Assembly (NCBI GenBank): GCA_023213395.1
Contig: CM041465.1
Coordinates: forward strand, 43,593,741 to 43,657,740
DNA: 64,000 nt
DNA from: Cycas panzhihuaensis
Lineage: Eukaryota > Cycadophyta
Reading direction: 5' to 3'
In this document: piece by piece, positions 10,721-21,494 of the stretch
How the letters are laid out: the number at the start of each line of letters is the position of its first letter
How positions within the stretch are numbered: position 1 is the stretch's first letter
The notes under the pieces: generated by a model
The model's database searches: none
Told to the model about the DNA's origin: nothing
The model's input: the letters and a program-made list of their open reading frames with translations, nothing else
Made by a program: the position numbers and the translations under genes

Positions 10721-11395
10721 ACTTGGAGTCCCAGACAATTTTCCAGATGCAACACTTTTTAGCATGGAATCAGTTTCCATAGAGTGGTATCAAGACATAA
10801 TAGAATTTCTACTTACAGGGCAATGTCCACCAACCATGGACAAAGTACAAAGACAAAACTTAGTAAGAAAAGCGGAACCTTACCAATTAATCGGGCGAGA
10901 GCTATATTAATTAAGGCTTGACGATGTTTTACATCGATGCATTTGCCTGCATGAGATAAACCAAGTAATATCTCAAGCTCACGAGGGTGCTGTCGGAGGA
11001 TATGCAGGAACCAAGAATACAAAAAGGAAAATCTTTATAGCAGTTAATCCAACTCAATGAAGATCGAAGGTGTTGCTCTACGGAAACGTTTACGGCAGCT
11101 AATCCAACTCAATGAAGATCAACAGAAATCAGAATGGCTGCAGGGAATTGAAAAGATGAGGCAAAAGGCACGACACGACCGCCATCTTCATTACCCTCAA
11201 TTCAAAGAAGGAGAGCAAGTGTTGCTATATGACAGCAAATTCTGCACCCATCTCGAGAAATTGAAGCCGAGATGGTTGGGACCTTATCAGGTGAAAAGTA
11301 TATACCATAACAAATCAGTTCAACTCAGTGACATGAATGGATACAAACTACCTACCCTAGTCAATGACAGTAGATTGAAAAAATATCACTATTAG
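10721..11395 (+). pseudogene. pol: Integrase remnant of gypsy A, core deleted
   Basis: The lead-in (EPYQLIGRELY), the first half of the zinc finger (CLHEINQVISQAHEGA) and the start of the core region reach about 11035. The sequence then jumps to the C-terminal domain (QLIQLNEDQQKSEWLQ, EGEQVLLYDSKF, KPRWLGPYQVKSIY, LVNDSRLKKYHY stop at 11395). Against E and F about 0.7 kb is missing, including the second half of the finger and all three catalytic residues. An imperfect 55-bp tandem duplication (units starting 11041 and 11096) lies at the join. Confidence 0.85.
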
Positions 11396-11397
11396 CT

Positions 11398-11488
11398 CCA
11401 GTACGAGTCAATTGGATGTATCATATGTGTTGCATGAAATTGGAAGACAACCAAAGTTGTCTTAGTATTGGCATCACGACTCTATACT
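11398..11488 (+). other. Three-stem-loop cluster after the pol stop codon, A
   Basis: Two bases after the integrase stop: stem-loop 1 CCAGT/ATTGG (11398-11415), stem-loop 2 AAGACAAC-CAAA-GTTGTCTT (11444-11463, eight pairs), stem-loop 3 AGTAT/ATACT (11464-11488). The same three stem-loops occur at the same place in D, E and F with paired changes. An A-rich, unpaired stretch follows. The function is unknown; it could act on translation of ORF3, on RNA stability or on packaging. Confidence 0.75.
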
Positions 11489-11898
11489 GATACATAAACA
11501 TAAAAATTCTTACAAAAAAATCAAAAAATAAAGAAAAACTAACCGTAACTCCTAGAAATCATACATCTAGACAAAAGTCCAAGCAAAACACACCTTACAT
11601 CCCAAATAGAGAACGCAAACAGACAAGAAGAACTCCCGGAAGACGATGCGTTCCTCCTAGGGAACGGACTAGACAGAATATAGTTAGAAAAGGGAACCGT
11701 TCCAAACAGGGAACTGACCGAATAATATGCGTCCCTAAATGGGAATGCGACCCGAATAGACAGAAAAAAGAGGTTTATAAAGGAAGAAACCCTAGAATCG
11801 TCCCATTATTCGAACGCACGGGCGAGTTGAGATAAAATGCAGCCCGCAAAGGAACAGATCACCCAACCATTCAAAGCAAGGAACATACGTCCATAAAA
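11489..11898 (+). other. Spacer between pol and ORF3 in A, with hairpins
   Basis: Non-coding. It holds short hairpins built from CGTTCC/GGAACG words, for example 11649-11666 and 11699-11714. The counterpart in F (40990-41398) has better kept hairpins of the same type. No promoter or splice site could be called with confidence. Confidence 0.5.
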
Positions 11899-12963
11899 AT
11901 GAAGATTGTAGGTATCCAGGTGACTTACTTGCTGAAATTACAAGTAGAATTTGAGGAATTGCTGGGTAATCTCAAAGAAAAGATCAAGCAATCTGGATGG
12001 GAGGATTTTGTGATTATGCCTCCTTTATATTGGGACCCCGAAATAATGGAGGAAATCATTATTACCGTGAAATGGAACTAGAAGAAGGTGAAGATAGACA
12101 CAACAACCATCCAGGAGGTTACAGGGTTATCCAATGAAGGAGAAACCCCCACAGTAACGAAAAAATCAGAAGTAGACAGGGAGACATGGACAAGAGAGCT
12201 CTATGCCCTTGATACTCAAATCTATTCTAGAGGTATTAGAATTATTGATATCACAAATAAGAAGCTGCAATGGGCTGCCAAGATCCTAGTCTTCAAGTTC
12301 TTCTCAAAGTAGAAACATACTTACATTCTGGGAGGGTTACTACCCTTATTGTTGGCACTACGAGATGGCATTAGGATGAATTGGTGCGAGTTTCTGGCAA
12401 ACAACATTGAGCAACAATTAGGGGAGCTTCAGGGTCAACCCTTCAGGCAACCATCAGTATTGCTAGCTCTATTATTCCACCAATGTCCAGACATTCATCC
12501 CCCCTCACTATCCATTCAACCAAGAAAGCCAGTGATAAAGAAATCGATCAACACCATGCCAAGTAATACCCAAGATCCATGGGTGAAGCGGCAAGTCAAA
12601 GCAGAGATGACCAAGGTCTTAAAATGGGTGCAGCACAAACCTGTAACCTCGTTTTCACACCGACAAAAGCAAGCAACAAAAAGAGGCTCGAAGAGAAGCA
12701 GGGAACAACCGATAGAGGAGGAGCTACAACCAGAATGGGAAACAGAGCTTCCTCAAACAGTTTTAGAACTAGGGGAAGGTTCTTCACAACCACCCTTAAG
12801 TGAAAAGGGTACACACATAATCCAACTACTATAGAAATTTGAGGAGGGTTACAAAGCACAAATAGTAGAGTTACAGGGAAAAATCAAACAAAAGGGTGCA
12901 ATCATAGCAACCCTTACGCAAATCAATGAAGACATGTTAAGAGCTACCAAGTCAAGAGACTAA
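11899..12963 (+). pseudogene. ORF3 of gypsy A, between integrase and 3' LTR
   Basis: One frame of 354 codons from ATG 11899 to TAA 12961-12963, broken by three TAG codons (12079, 12310, 12832). Homologous frames sit in D, E and F at the same place. Segments in order: an N-terminal part with W.DF...PPLYWDPEIMEEI; VTGLSNEGETPT and SEVDRETW; a central helical part (LQWAAKIL, KHTYI.GGLLPLLLALRDG, MNWCEFLANNIEQQL, LLALLFHQCP); a basic and then acidic stretch; and a coiled-coil tail (FEEGYKAQIVELQGKIKQK, IIATLTQINEDML). No signal peptide or membrane segment is visible. The central part recalls the plant transposon protein domain of Athila-type elements; that is inference. Function unknown. Confidence 0.8.
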
Positions 12964-12991
12964 CTAGGACTGCAGGGGCAGCCCTAATATC

Positions 12992-13057
12992 AAGGAGGGG
13001 GGAAGGAGGAGAAAGCACAAAAATTTTGAATTTCTGAAATTGAGCATGGATGCTCAA
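12992..13057 (+). promoter_or_regulatory. Purine tract and conserved 3' stem-loop of A
   Basis: A run of 24 purines (12992-13015) is followed by a perfect stem-loop TTGAGCA-TGGA-TGCTCAA (13040-13057), 24 bases before the 3' LTR. The same stem-loop occurs in D, E and F. Plus-strand priming normally starts from a purine tract touching the LTR, so this arrangement is unusual. Confidence 0.75.
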
Positions 13058-13081
13058 CCACTTTCGTTGACCCCAGATAGA

Positions 13082-13783
13082 TGTTACGATTATATTTGAC
13101 ACCATACGTTCGAGGAGAGGAACAGATGAAGAACCAACAACTATTCTGGCAGAACAGTCAACTGGTGTGCATTTGGGATAGGGAATGGACAGTGCAGAGC
13201 CAGAAATGTAATCCATTCCATCACAGGAATGAATACTGTGCAGCAGAAATGCACCAAACAATAAAGGAACGAACACTAGACAGAAGGAACGGACGTTGAG
13301 TAGAGGAACGTAGCAAGTAGATAAGAATGGTTGTGGTACGAAGAGGACACGTGGACATCCGTACGAACAAACAAATGATTAAACATTAACAAAGGCATTA
13401 GGGTTGAATAGGCATTCATTCGGGAAAACGAACAGTTGTGACTGTAGATGCAACCATTCTGAAACAGGAATGCATAGTGTATATAAACACATCCACTCAT
13501 TGGGATGGATGTAAGAGCCGAGTTAGTGATTCTAATAGTACCTGATCTGATACGATTGACTAGTCAAACCAAACAGACCTTGTATGATGTAATCTTGACT
13601 ATTGTCTAATAAAATAAGAGAGTTACGTGGTGTGCATTTATTGAGGAATGTATGTTCTTTGTGGACTTATGTGGCTTGATTAGTAACGAATATATATGTT
13701 GACCACTTGCACACACCCTAGACTACAATGGAAACCCTTAACAAGTGAAGATTTGTAATAGGGAGCAACAAATTCAGTTAACA
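13082..13783 (+). repeat. 3' LTR of gypsy A
   Basis: TGTTACGATTAT...CAGTTAACA, 702 bp, homologous to 1502-2221, with several substitutions and an 18-bp length difference. Confidence 0.93.
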
Positions 13784-14939
13784 AAGAACTCAATGATGTC
13801 TTGGTACCATTCTATAGGGACAACCTCAATATTGAAGAGTGTTGTGTCAGAAAAATCGTCACGTACCCCTATAATTTTTCTCCATCATGAATTTCAAAAA
13901 GTTGGTTTGGAATGATGTGGGCTTTCCCAGGTTTTACCACAATCCAAAAGGTAAACTCTTGGAATAACATTAGCCATCGACTGATATGACCTCTTAATAG
14001 TGGTTTATTGACCAAGTACATCAATGCCTGGTGATCCACATAAAATATGAAGGGATTGGACAAGAGATAGTGTCAAAACTTTTGTAAGGCATAAACCATT
14101 CCTAACCCTTCTTTTTTTGTAGTCGTATAATTTTGTTCTACCCATTACTTTCAACTTGCAAAGTAAATGGTTTGGTTTATATTATTTTCTCCTAGTTGTG
14201 CCAGAACACATCCAATGGCAAACTGCGAGGCATCGACATGTACATGGAATATTTTGCTCCAATCTAAAAATCGCAGTATAGGGGCTGAAGCTATTGCTCG
14301 TTTTAAGGTTTCAAATGTTTTCTTTTTTTTTTTAGTCCCCATTCTCAGTCTACTTCCTTCTTTAATAAATATTCTTAAGGGTCTAGATATCTACGCATAT
14401 CCTTTTACGAACATGTAATAATAGCCTGTGAGTCCCAGGAATCCTTTGATTTGCATCTGATTCTAGGGTTGGGGATAATGCAAGATAGTGGCTGCTTTTG
14501 CTAGGTTTGTTAGTAATCCTTCTCTGCTAATCACATGTTCCAGGAGATTCCCAAAGCGTACTAAGAAAGTGCATTTTTTTGGATTTAAACATAATTTATT
14601 TTCTCGACATGTTTGTAACATTGTTCTAAGATTTTCTATATGGTTTTTCATTATTCCATATAGTGTCCAGTCATCAAGAAATACCGCCATATTTTCTCCT
14701 ACTAATTTTTTGAAGATATTGAGTACTATTCTCTAAAATGTCATCGTTGCATTCGTTAGTCCAAAAGGCATCACTCGATAAGCGTGAGTACCCCATTCCA
14801 TTACAAAAATCATCTTGGACTAATCTTTTGGCGCAATGCTCACTTGATTATACCCGCTAAGAATCCATCTGTAAATGAGTAGACCTCTTTTCCACCCATT
14901 GTTTCCAACACATCTTCTGTAAAGCGGATGGGAAATGGA
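13784..14939 (-). pseudogene. pol: Gypsy B RNase H and end of reverse transcriptase
   Basis: Minus strand. The reverse transcriptase part (14939 to about 14400) has the catalytic box AVFLDDWTLYG (near 14680) and ends at a TAG (14463-14465) that A and F also carry. RNase H follows (14342 to about 13869) with HVHVDASQFAIGCVLAQ, FYVDHQALMYLVNKP and HIIPNQL. The region ends at the A insertion, just before integrase. Stops and a low-complexity A stretch (about 14320-14335 on this strand) show decay. Confidence 0.87.
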
Positions 14940-15160
14940 TGTTGGAAAATAGAACCTGCAATAAGATATTGGCAAACAAAACATAACATCTCCACAGGAT
15001 CGAACGGTACCCTTAAGGTACCTCCATTATATTAACAAATCATCATTACAACAGATACAATATGATACACAATGTTGTGTATTTATAATACATGTCAATA
15101 TAGAGAGAGTGGGACCCACTTGCATGTGGGACAAAACAAATGTGCATTAATATTCCAACA
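14940..15160 (-). repeat. 3' LTR of element C
   Basis: Ends TGTTGG...CCAACA. On the minus strand it is preceded by the purine tract AAGGGGGAG (complement of 15161-15169). Confidence 0.95.
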
Positions 15161-16296
15161 CTCCCCCTTAATGCACATTTGGGTAATTTGTATTTGCAAC
15201 ACTTTGTCCTTGGAAATGTCTTGAAAATGATGTCTTCAACTTGATTCTTGTCTTCAATCTTGTAGTGATGTCTTTCCTGCAGAATGATATCTTCATCTTG
15301 ATTTTCGTCTTCAATTACAGATCGATGCCTTTGTAAGATGATATCCTCAGCTTGATTTCCATCTCCAATTCTGTAGTGACAATGTTGATGTAGCTGCTCT
15401 AGCAAGTGCAAATCTTGATTCTTTATTGCGGCTGGTCTAGTCTGATTATGATGAAGATCCTGTAAGTAACCATCTTCAAACACAACTTGCTTGTCATCAT
15501 TATCCTGTATAAGTTCTTGATCACCATGTACAACAATGATTTCTTCAACCTTTGGAGCAAAATCTTGATCAACTTGCATACTCTTTGAAATTGAATCAAT
15601 GCTCAAAGTAGGGGCATCATTTGGACTTGAATCATTACAAGACTCATCCTTTATGGGAGCATCAGATTCACATTCACTTTCTCTTGAAATAATAGAGTCA
15701 TCTAAATAAACCTTTATCGATTCATCACTTTCAACGTCTTCATCAGTAGTTGTAGTCTCATCAATGCATTCAACCATCGTTTCTTTACATTCAGTAGAAA
15801 TTTCATCAGTACTCATACATTTTTCATCTCGACATGTTTCATCAGTGTTGTTGATATTTTCTTCATTTATTGTACCTGTACCATAACCATAACTGACCTT
15901 AATTGCCTTTTCAATCATTCGTTGTGTCTCTTTAGGAGTTTGTTCAAATACTTCCCTTAGAAAATCCCAAGATTCTTTAGCAGTACTTGCATGTAGAATC
16001 ATAGGAATCACAAAATGGTATTCGGAAGGAAGATCAGCCTCGTTGAATGCAGCACGAATCATAATGAATGCCTTTCTGTGTTTCTTCCCAAATATTTCAT
16101 TTTCTTCTTCATCCTTAGGGTTATCATATCTATCAGTAACAATTTTCCACAATCCTCTAACTGTGAAAAATCATCTCATTTTAATCGTCCAAAAGAAGTA
16201 GTCATCTCCATTACACTTAGGTATTGGAAGAAACGAATCCTTTTAGTAGTATTCATTTGTTTCAGGAACATAAATAACCACATCATTCTCCTCCAT
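15046..16296 (-). pseudogene. Gag-like ORF of element C
   Basis: Frame from ATG 16296 to a stop inside the 3' LTR (15046), 416 codons with two early stops; 368 codons are open from 16152. The start reads MEENDVVIYVPETNEYY and continues with IPKCNGDDYFFW and LWKIVTDRY, typical of a copia Gag N-terminus; AAFNEADLPSEYH and SWDFLREVF follow. After the Gag-like part comes a long acidic, Ser/Thr-rich tail (SDESIKVYLDDSI and similar), then three repeats of a motif like QDEDIILQ. No zinc knuckle is visible. It may help form particles for C in trans, which is inference. Confidence 0.7.
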
Positions 16297-18509
16297 GATT
16301 GAAAATGCCATTTCCTAACACTACGTCCCTTTTTCAATCAACAAACTCACTTATCATTGGTAACTTGCCTATTGATCACTCTCAACAAAATTTCTCATGT
16401 CTCATATCTTTATCATCACATCATTGCCAGATGTATCTCCCATATTGTCAAACTATCACATACAATAAGTATCTGAAACACTTACTTCACCATCAAATCA
16501 ATGTCTAAGCCACATACATCTCACAGAAATCATGCACACCTCATGTCACCATTAAATTGCTAAGACACACTTCACTTAATTGCCCAAAACACAACTCATG
16601 CCGCTACACTTGCAACTCAGGTAACTTCAACAAAAAACTCATCCTTCTTTGCCCATTCAATCAATTAGAACACATCATCAAACATGTCTAATCTCATCCT
16701 TAAAACATGCCAGTCACCTCACACGTAACAAGCACCTCATTGCCTCAAATCACCATTTTCCTTGCCCTCAAGTTTGCCTTATCAAGCCCATAAACCCCTT
16801 TCACGTAAATCACATTCCACAGAGCACTTAATTGCTATATGTCACATGCATTATCACTTCATCACCGCATTATGTCACAATATCTCTCTCATACAAACAT
16901 ATGTAAGAAAACACTCAAATTGTCATTTAAACAGTCACCATCATGCACCACAAATCAGTAATAGAGTGCCAAATACATTCACCTCAACATGACTTAATGT
17001 CGTCTCACTTCCCATGTAGATTACATGCTAGAGAACATACAATGCATGTAAAAGAACAATGTAAAGCCTCAAATTTCATCTTATATCACTCATCTTGCCA
17101 CCGATGCAAAACACATACAAGAGGTCATGTCTCTGCCTTATGTCACCAAATAGTTACCTTGCTCAACATACCTTCTCATGCAAATATAAGCTAAGAACCA
17201 TATCATTGCCACATCACCAATTTTCTTATGTAACCACAAGCAACTTTAAACCATCACCTATTAAATCTTGTTATACAATCACTTCATCATATGTCAACAA
17301 CTCACCGTCATGCAACAACTCATGCATACTTCATTGCCAAAAAGACCCTTTTAACAAATGAAAAATGCATCATTCAATATCCACCAATATCACCTCTGTT
17401 TTCACCCAAACTTCACATGTAAAAATTATCAAAATGTTGGGTGACTTAATATAAATCAAATAATATATCAGTGGCGGCAATCAAATGATATATAATATAA
17501 TATAAATGGCTGCCAAAAAAGGGCCAATATCATATTATATCAAATTGAACGAAATAAACATGGACGGCCAATAAACATACAGGCGACGTTAAAAAATACG
17601 ACAGACTGCAAAATATGGCGAGAATATAATAGCGACTACATATATGTATCTAACAGTATGCACATTATTATATGCAGGCGGCTCCAATTATCACGAATAA
17701 AAAATAGTGACGCAAATACATTGGCGACTTGCAACACAGACGGCGACGGCACAATATATAAAACAGTGGCGATCAAATTTCAACCGCGACACTATATATA
17801 TCATGCAAATTTATTTGGCTGAATGTATTATAGTTGCATAGCTATAAAATATATAATACGTAGCTACAAAATATATATGCAGACTGCAAATAGACAGCAT
17901 AAAATAGTAACGAGCGAAAATACTATCAACACGCAGATTGCAACAGCTGCAATTAAATCAAAGGCGGCGGCAATATATACATGGAGAACATCAGTGCGAT
18001 CAACCCGGGCGATGGCGGAAACATCATGCAGATAGGTGATAATTATATCATCATGGCTACCATAGATGGTATTCAGAAACAGGCAATCAAAGTGAATACG
18101 TAACAATAGACAACTGCGTAAACGGTAACCATGCGGGTGACGACATAAGGAGGGTAATGAGAATATATCTCATGTGAGTGCATTGCAGGGTATGATATCA
18201 AACGGGCAGAGCAATATATTCAATCAAAACAAGGAGAATACCTTAAATATTGACTGTATTAATGATTTACGAGGTCTGCAACTCTATAGGAGGATGCGAC
18301 ATTGGCAATCATCACTACAACTACTTCTCTAGGGAACCAAGGGCTGCAAATATTCACTCCACGGGTGGTTATGCTCTTCTATGCTGCTACAAATCCGGCA
18401 ACACCATAAACAACGAACGAATATCAACAACTCTACTTAACCACCACCTCATACGTCAACAAAGTTAGGGTTTCACCAACCAACTCGACAGACCTCTCTC
18501 AACCTGGGC
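16297..18509 (-). other. Long non-coding leader of element C
   Basis: No supported coding region. 16300-17420 is strongly strand-biased: the plus strand is poor in G and rich in A, C and T, with the word ATGTCAC and variants recurring. 17430-18240 is AT-rich with scattered GGCGGC/GGCGAC words. 18240-18509 is mixed. Open frames here look accidental. Confidence 0.6.
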
Positions 18510-18521
18510 GCTTTGATACCA
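18510..18521 (-). other. Primer binding site of element C
   Basis: TGGTATCAAAGC on the minus strand, next to the 5' LTR, one mismatch from the initiator tRNA-Met complement. Confidence 0.85.
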
Positions 18522-18742
18522 TATTGGAAAATAGAACCTGCAATAAGATATTGGCAAACAGAACAGAACACCTCCACAGGATCGAACAGTACCATTAAGG
18601 TGCCTCCATTATATTAACAAATCATCATTACAACGGATACAATATGATACACAATGTTGTGTATTTATAATACATGTCAATATAGAGAGAGTGGGACCCA
18701 CTTGCATGTGGGACAAAACAAATGTGCATTAATATTCCAACA
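18522..18742 (-). repeat. 5' LTR of element C
   Basis: Copy of 14940-15160; the terminal TG has become TA at the primer-site end. Confidence 0.95.
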
Positions 18743-19430
18743 ATGGATCCTTCTTAGTGACTTTGTTAAGTTGTCGATAGTTTACATAGATGCAGATTTT
18801 CCCATTTTTCTTTGCAACTACAACTATTGGGCTTACCCAATCATTGTATTCTATTTCATAAATGTAGCCTGCTTCAAACATTTTATCCAACTCAAGCCTC
18901 AACTTTTTCTTTATAACAAGGATTCATTCTGTAAGGCCTTTGCTTTACCAGTTTGGCCCCTTAAATTAAATCAATGTGGTGCACTCCAATTTCTAGAGGA
19001 ATACCCTTAAGGTCTTTATATGACCATGCAAATACATACTTGTATTCCTCAAAGAGGGCTTGTGCCTCTGCCATGGTATTTTCATCCCAGTAATCCATAA
19101 TTGTGATGTTTTTTGGTTTGAATTCGATACCGAAGCTGATTTGAGTTGTTCTGGGCTCCTCTTGTTGTATCTAATTATTTTCTCTTAACTCATGGGCAAG
19201 AGTCTCTTCTATATTCCATTGTTCATAATTCAACTTCGTGTATTCTAGAGGAAAGTTGGGAACTTCCTTCTCCTCCTCCTCATTTTCTTTCATTGTTTTT
19301 TTATATACATAATATTTCCAATTGACATGAGATTCTTTTCTACTTTCATACTAATGTCCCTTGTGCTCCGTAACACTTTATGTATCACTTCATTATCTGA
19401 AGAGTAAGAGAATGATTTTATGAATGAATG
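18743..19430 (-). pseudogene. pol: Gypsy B reverse transcriptase, first part
   Basis: Minus strand. Contains the IGNYW-type lead, the AEAQALFEEY segment, the HHIDL block, LDKMFEAGYIYEIEYNDW and the start of the VDYR motif, cut by element C at 18743. It matches F (54319-55026) along its length. Frameshifts and stops are present. Confidence 0.82.
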
Positions 19431-20660
19431 TTCCAAATGGTTCCAAGATATCGCCCTAACTTGTTCCTATTTTAGGAACCATTTTTTTGGCTAATGTACC
19501 TAGTGTATGAATAAACAAATTACTCCAATGAGATTTGGAGATACTCCATTGTTTCCATACTCGTTTACATTTGATAAGGTATATGTTAGGACATTCTCCT
19601 ACCAGAAACCCTAAAATTAATATGCCTTGGGGTGGATCAAGTGTCAATCAAAATGTAGACTACAATTCACTCCATGTTCTAAGGATATGGTGGTGGGCTA
19701 TATACCACCACCAAGCTTGGTCACATAAGGTAAGTACAAAGTCCAAAACCTATTGAGTTCTGTTGAAAACCTTAAATTACAACTGATATTCCATGCAACG
19801 AATCAGATGGTTAGTGCCTTCCAACTTATTCCCTAAGAATATGGGCATGTTTCTTTGTAAGCCTATTTTATCTTCTGGTATGAGGTTTGGAGGATAGGAC
19901 TCTTTTAGGTTCCCTTGGGGTTGTATTGTATTCAATTCTTTGAGATTTCCCTTTAGCTCACTTTCGCTCGGTGGGTTGACTAAGAAGGAATTTAGGGAGT
20001 TGATTTTAGGGGGGTTGAGGTAAGGGAAGGGATTTCTACCTTGGTCGTTTGACCCAAGGCAGGGGTAAAAGTGGGATTTTCCTCAAGGTTAGAGGGAAGA
20101 TTGGCCTGATCTCCTAGATCAACCTTGGGGAATATAGGGTTGGGAATGGGGTAGGGGTGGGGGTTAGGATAGGGAAGGGAATTGGAAGGTAGGATTTTTA
20201 CATGTATTTTTCTATCTATCTTAAATGCTACTTTTACTAGACATTCATTACTTAAAGATTCATTGTTACAAGTGGGACCCATATAATCTAATTTATTGTT
20301 TGATTTATTGTCAATTGAAGAACATGTGGATAACAAATTACAATGATATGAGGGGAGTTACGCCTTGTATGAATTATTCATCCAATAGTTTATCATGTTC
20401 ATCATACCTCCTTCATTTGATGATGTCTCTGATGACAACTCTCCATAGAAGTTCAGCTCAAATTCCTAAGGATTGTTCATATTTACATTTTCCTTCATTG
20501 TGTGATATAAATTGGCTTCATCAAAAATTGAGGATGTTTCCATGGTGGCTATTGTCGTGCTAGATGCATCATCTAGAACCACCTCCACCGTATATTTTCC
20601 TTTTGTCCACATGGGAAGAACAACTTTGTTGCCTCCATTTGTCAATGTAGAAGTCACATG
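19431..20660 (-). pseudogene. pol: Gypsy B linker and second capsid-like segment
   Basis: Minus strand, from the protease end to the polymerase start. Segments are the DEANLYHTMKE stretch (about 20470-20657), a Pro-rich linker (19992-20336, PNPHPYPIPNP), an AWWWYIAHHH segment (near 19690) and LFIHTLGTLAKK (near 19500). It is collinear with the same region in A, E and F. Several stops and frameshifts are present. Confidence 0.7.
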
Positions 20661-21161
20661 CCTCCAGCTCTATAAACAGTCTATCTGATACAACCATGGC
20701 CTACCGAGTAGGGTTGGGTATGCTACCATATTTTTTACTGTATCCACAATGGTAAAGTTCAAAGGTACCATGATACATGCCACATTAACTTGGATATTCT
20801 CCAACCGGCACACGGGTTTTAGTAGCAATTCACTTGCTAGTTTTAATGAGTAATTTGTAGGTTTTAACTGAGGGCTTGTTAATTTTTTCCAAGTTTGTGT
20901 GGGCAACACATTCATTACTGCTCCTCCATCCACAATAATGTTCTGGAATCTGATTCTGAGAATACTCGTATTGATCCAAGGCTCAAGGTCGCATGAAGGT
21001 TTGACCTTGTTTAGGTTTCGCGCATTTCCCATTAGGTGAATTGTTCCTCAATACATTCTAGCACTTTTTCCAATGGGATGGTCAACTTTAGTTGCTTTAC
21101 CAAATCTTCCATTAGCACTAGTTTTTGTAGAAGTTCTTTTGATTTGGGAGTTACATCACAT
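20661..21161 (-). pseudogene. pol: Gypsy B protease
   Basis: Minus strand. The active-site strand is IIVDGGAVMNVLPTQTWKK (Asp near 20930) and the later strand is YPTLLGRPWLYQ. DGG is kept here, unlike in A. The right end is the F insertion point in the spacer between the last zinc knuckle and protease; Gag continues at 59651. Confidence 0.87.
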
Positions 21162-21494
21162 TGTTGACTGTAAGATTTGCTTCCTACTGCAAATCTTCAC
21201 TTGCCAAGGGTTTCCACTATAGTCTAGGGTGTGTGCAGGTGGTCAACATTCATATTCTTTAGTTAATCATCCACGAAAGTCCACAATTCATATACATCCC
21301 ACATCCATTCCATAATAAGTACACATAATTGTTCACGCAACTCTCTTATTTCATTAGACAATAGTCAAAATTACATCATACAAGGTCCATTCGGTCTGAC
21401 TGGTCAACCGTACCAGATCAAGCACCGTTGGAATTCACTAACTCAGCTCTCACATCCATTCCCACAATTGGATGTGCTTAAATACACTATGCGT
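21162..21494 (-). repeat. 3' LTR of F, first plus-coordinate half
   Basis: TGTTGACTG onward, homologous to 58964-59290. It is interrupted by element D at 21494/21495; the other half is 39418-39810. The D duplication is TGCGT (21490-21494) and TGCAT (39418-39422), one mismatch. Confidence 0.92.

Larger units (their letters stand above)
1502..13783 (+). mobile_element. Gypsy element A (subfamily G1), integrase-deleted
   Basis: LTRs at 1502-2221 and 13082-13783 are clearly homologous. The flanks are AGGAA (1497-1501) and AAGAA (13784-13788), a 5-bp duplication with one mismatch. Removing the G-TRIM insertion leaves about 9.4 kb. Gene order is gag, protease, linker, reverse transcriptase, RNase H, integrase remnant, ORF3. 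The integrase core is missing and all frames carry stops. Most of the stops I could compare with a sibling copy look like C-to-T or G-to-A changes. It inserted into element B between RNase H and integrase. Confidence 0.93.
14940..18742 (-). mobile_element. Non-autonomous copia-like LTR element C
   Basis: LTRs of 221 bp (14940-15160 and 18522-18742) differ at eight positions, and the flanking duplication ATGGA is perfect (14935-14939 and 18743-18747). On the minus strand the order is 5' LTR, primer site, a long leader, one Gag-like ORF, a purine tract and the 3' LTR. There is no protease, polymerase or integrase. It interrupts the reverse transcriptase of gypsy B. Confidence 0.93.

Noticed and set aside
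15046-15170. Gag of element C ending with a specific C-terminal peptide
   Set aside because: The last 35 or so codons run into the 3' LTR and are probably just read-through to the first stop.
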